Below are positions 62,976 to 64,000 of a DNA stretch of 64,000 nt, piece after piece (position 1 is the first letter of the stretch; every line of letters starts with the position of its first letter). The notes below the pieces were generated by a model that searched no databases, was not told the origin of the DNA, and saw only the letters and a list, made by a program, of their open reading frames with translations. Location of the stretch: contig CM055319.2 in assembly GCA_029255685.2 (NCBI GenBank), positions 12,820,747-12,884,746 of the forward strand, written 5' to 3'. Source of the stretch: Silene conica. Lineage: Eukaryota; Streptophyta; Magnoliopsida; Caryophyllales; Caryophyllaceae. A program made the translations under genes and the position numbers.

Positions 62976-64000
62976 TGTAACATCCCGTATTTTCATAAAT
63001 TATATTTTAAAGGTTTTAAATTATTTTTACGGAATAAAATAATATTTTAATATTTAATGTTAAGTTATTTTAAAATAATCCGTTAAGATCCGTCTTAAGA
63101 ACCTTAAGTCCTTAAGACATAATAACTTGGCAAGTTAAATCCGACTCATGAAAACCCGTTCACATCAAAAGCCCGTTTCATTTAGCGGAAAAGGACAATT
63201 AAAACCCTAAACCCCCTTGCAATATGTCGACATTTGACATTTCACAAAAATAAGAAGACGGCTTCTTCTTTTCTCATTTTCTCCTCCAACTTCTCAAGCT
63301 TCAAATCGATTTTCAGAGATCATCCGATTTCCAAACCAAGGCATGTTATACATTTCTGAAATCCTCGCGAAATTTGCAAGACATCCGTCTCTTTCAATTT
63401 CAATTTCGTCCAACTTGAAAAATGGACTGTTTTTGGAGGAATCTGATTCTAGCTTCTCATAATCGTTTTTCATGTTGTAGGAGAGGGTTTAGAGGATCCC
63501 GAAGTGGACAACTACGTGATTGAAGAGGAGCTAGGAGCAAAACCGCTTTAGAGATGACGATAATGAGAAAGTCGGCCTTTATTTGTTATAATAGCATGTT
63601 TCATGATTTTGTTGTGGAAAGTTTCTGATTTTGCCTATTGTTGTTGTTATTGGGACTTAGGAACATGTTAGGATTGTTCACATGTGATGGTTATATGCTT
63701 AGATTATGGTTCACATGCTTAGATGTTGATTTTCAGAATTTCTATGCTTAAGACAAATATAAAGTATGAACTTAATATGGCATGATTGTGGGAATTGATG
63801 CTTGCTTGTGATACATATAAGTCTTATAGATGCTGGGTAATGTATATTGGTTACAATTTTGGAAGTTTGGATTCGATTTGTGAAGTTTAGGATCATATTC
63901 GAAAATGCGATTTTTGCGTGCAGGGACTCTGAGCCGGTAGGCTGAACGGCAGCCGGTCGGCCGGCTCCGAGTCAGGCTTGATTTTTGAATGATCTGCAAA
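62976..64000 (+). mobile_element. Start of an LTR, runs off the window
   Basis: TGTAACATCCCGTATTTTC is the usual opening of a Ty3/gypsy LTR in plants. No purine tract precedes it, so it may be a 5-prime LTR. The end is outside the window. No gene seen. Confidence 0.55.

Overview
This window looks like flowering-plant nuclear DNA. It has introns with GT-AG borders, a lectin-domain receptor kinase gene, FAR1/MULE-type and hAT transposases, Ty3/gypsy-type LTRs with a tRNA-Met primer site, and many MITEs. A eudicot is likely; Caryophyllales is only an impression from MITE style. Almost all of it is nested mobile DNA. I could run no searches; domain names rest on motifs visible in the translations.

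Layout. 1-2449 is host flank without a gene I can name. 2455-53739 is one retrotransposon locus: the same 5-base duplication, GAGGA, sits at 2450-2454 and 53740-53744. Its order is LTR1 (2455-5442), primer site, non-coding interior, LTR2 (46267-53133), a second primer site with about 530 bases of interior, and the last 58 bases of a third LTR (to 53739). The long LTRs and interior without gag-pol suggest a LARD-like non-autonomous element. Inside it are a broken hAT transposon (7031-11300) flanked by a 530-base duplication; a row of four Mutator-like elements (MULEs A-D, 12561-46084) separated by TA/GA microsatellite tracts; and, inside LTR2, a non-LTR retrotransposon with a restriction-like endonuclease (about 47750-51780).

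The centrepiece is MULE-A (12561-27536) and its inverted copy MULE-C (30641-43759). Each has two convergent genes: a MULE transposase with FAR1-like N-terminus, DDE core, SWIM finger and zinc knuckle; and a ten-exon gene for a protein of about 1328 residues with two Ulp1/C48 SUMO-protease-like modules. The first module keeps His, Asp and Cys. The second has Ser where the Cys should be, in both copies. Introns and the intergenic space are filled with a 21-base satellite built on GTTATTGTA, held in one orientation relative to the element whichever gene it lies in. MULE-A is open in both genes; in MULE-C the transposase is dead but the protease-like gene is intact. MULE-B (27641-30587) carries a satellite of about 98 bases and a captured exon of pyrophosphate-fructose-6-phosphate phosphotransferase beta. 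MULE-D (43857-46084) carries a tRNA-like sequence.

After 53745 comes more ordinary DNA: a hAT-type MITE with perfect 8-base target duplication, a fold-back MITE, the intact lectin receptor kinase gene (56095-58450), a short non-LTR insertion with a 17-base duplication, a MYB (SHAQKYF) pseudogene fragment, several MITEs, and from about 62976 the start of another LTR that runs off the window.
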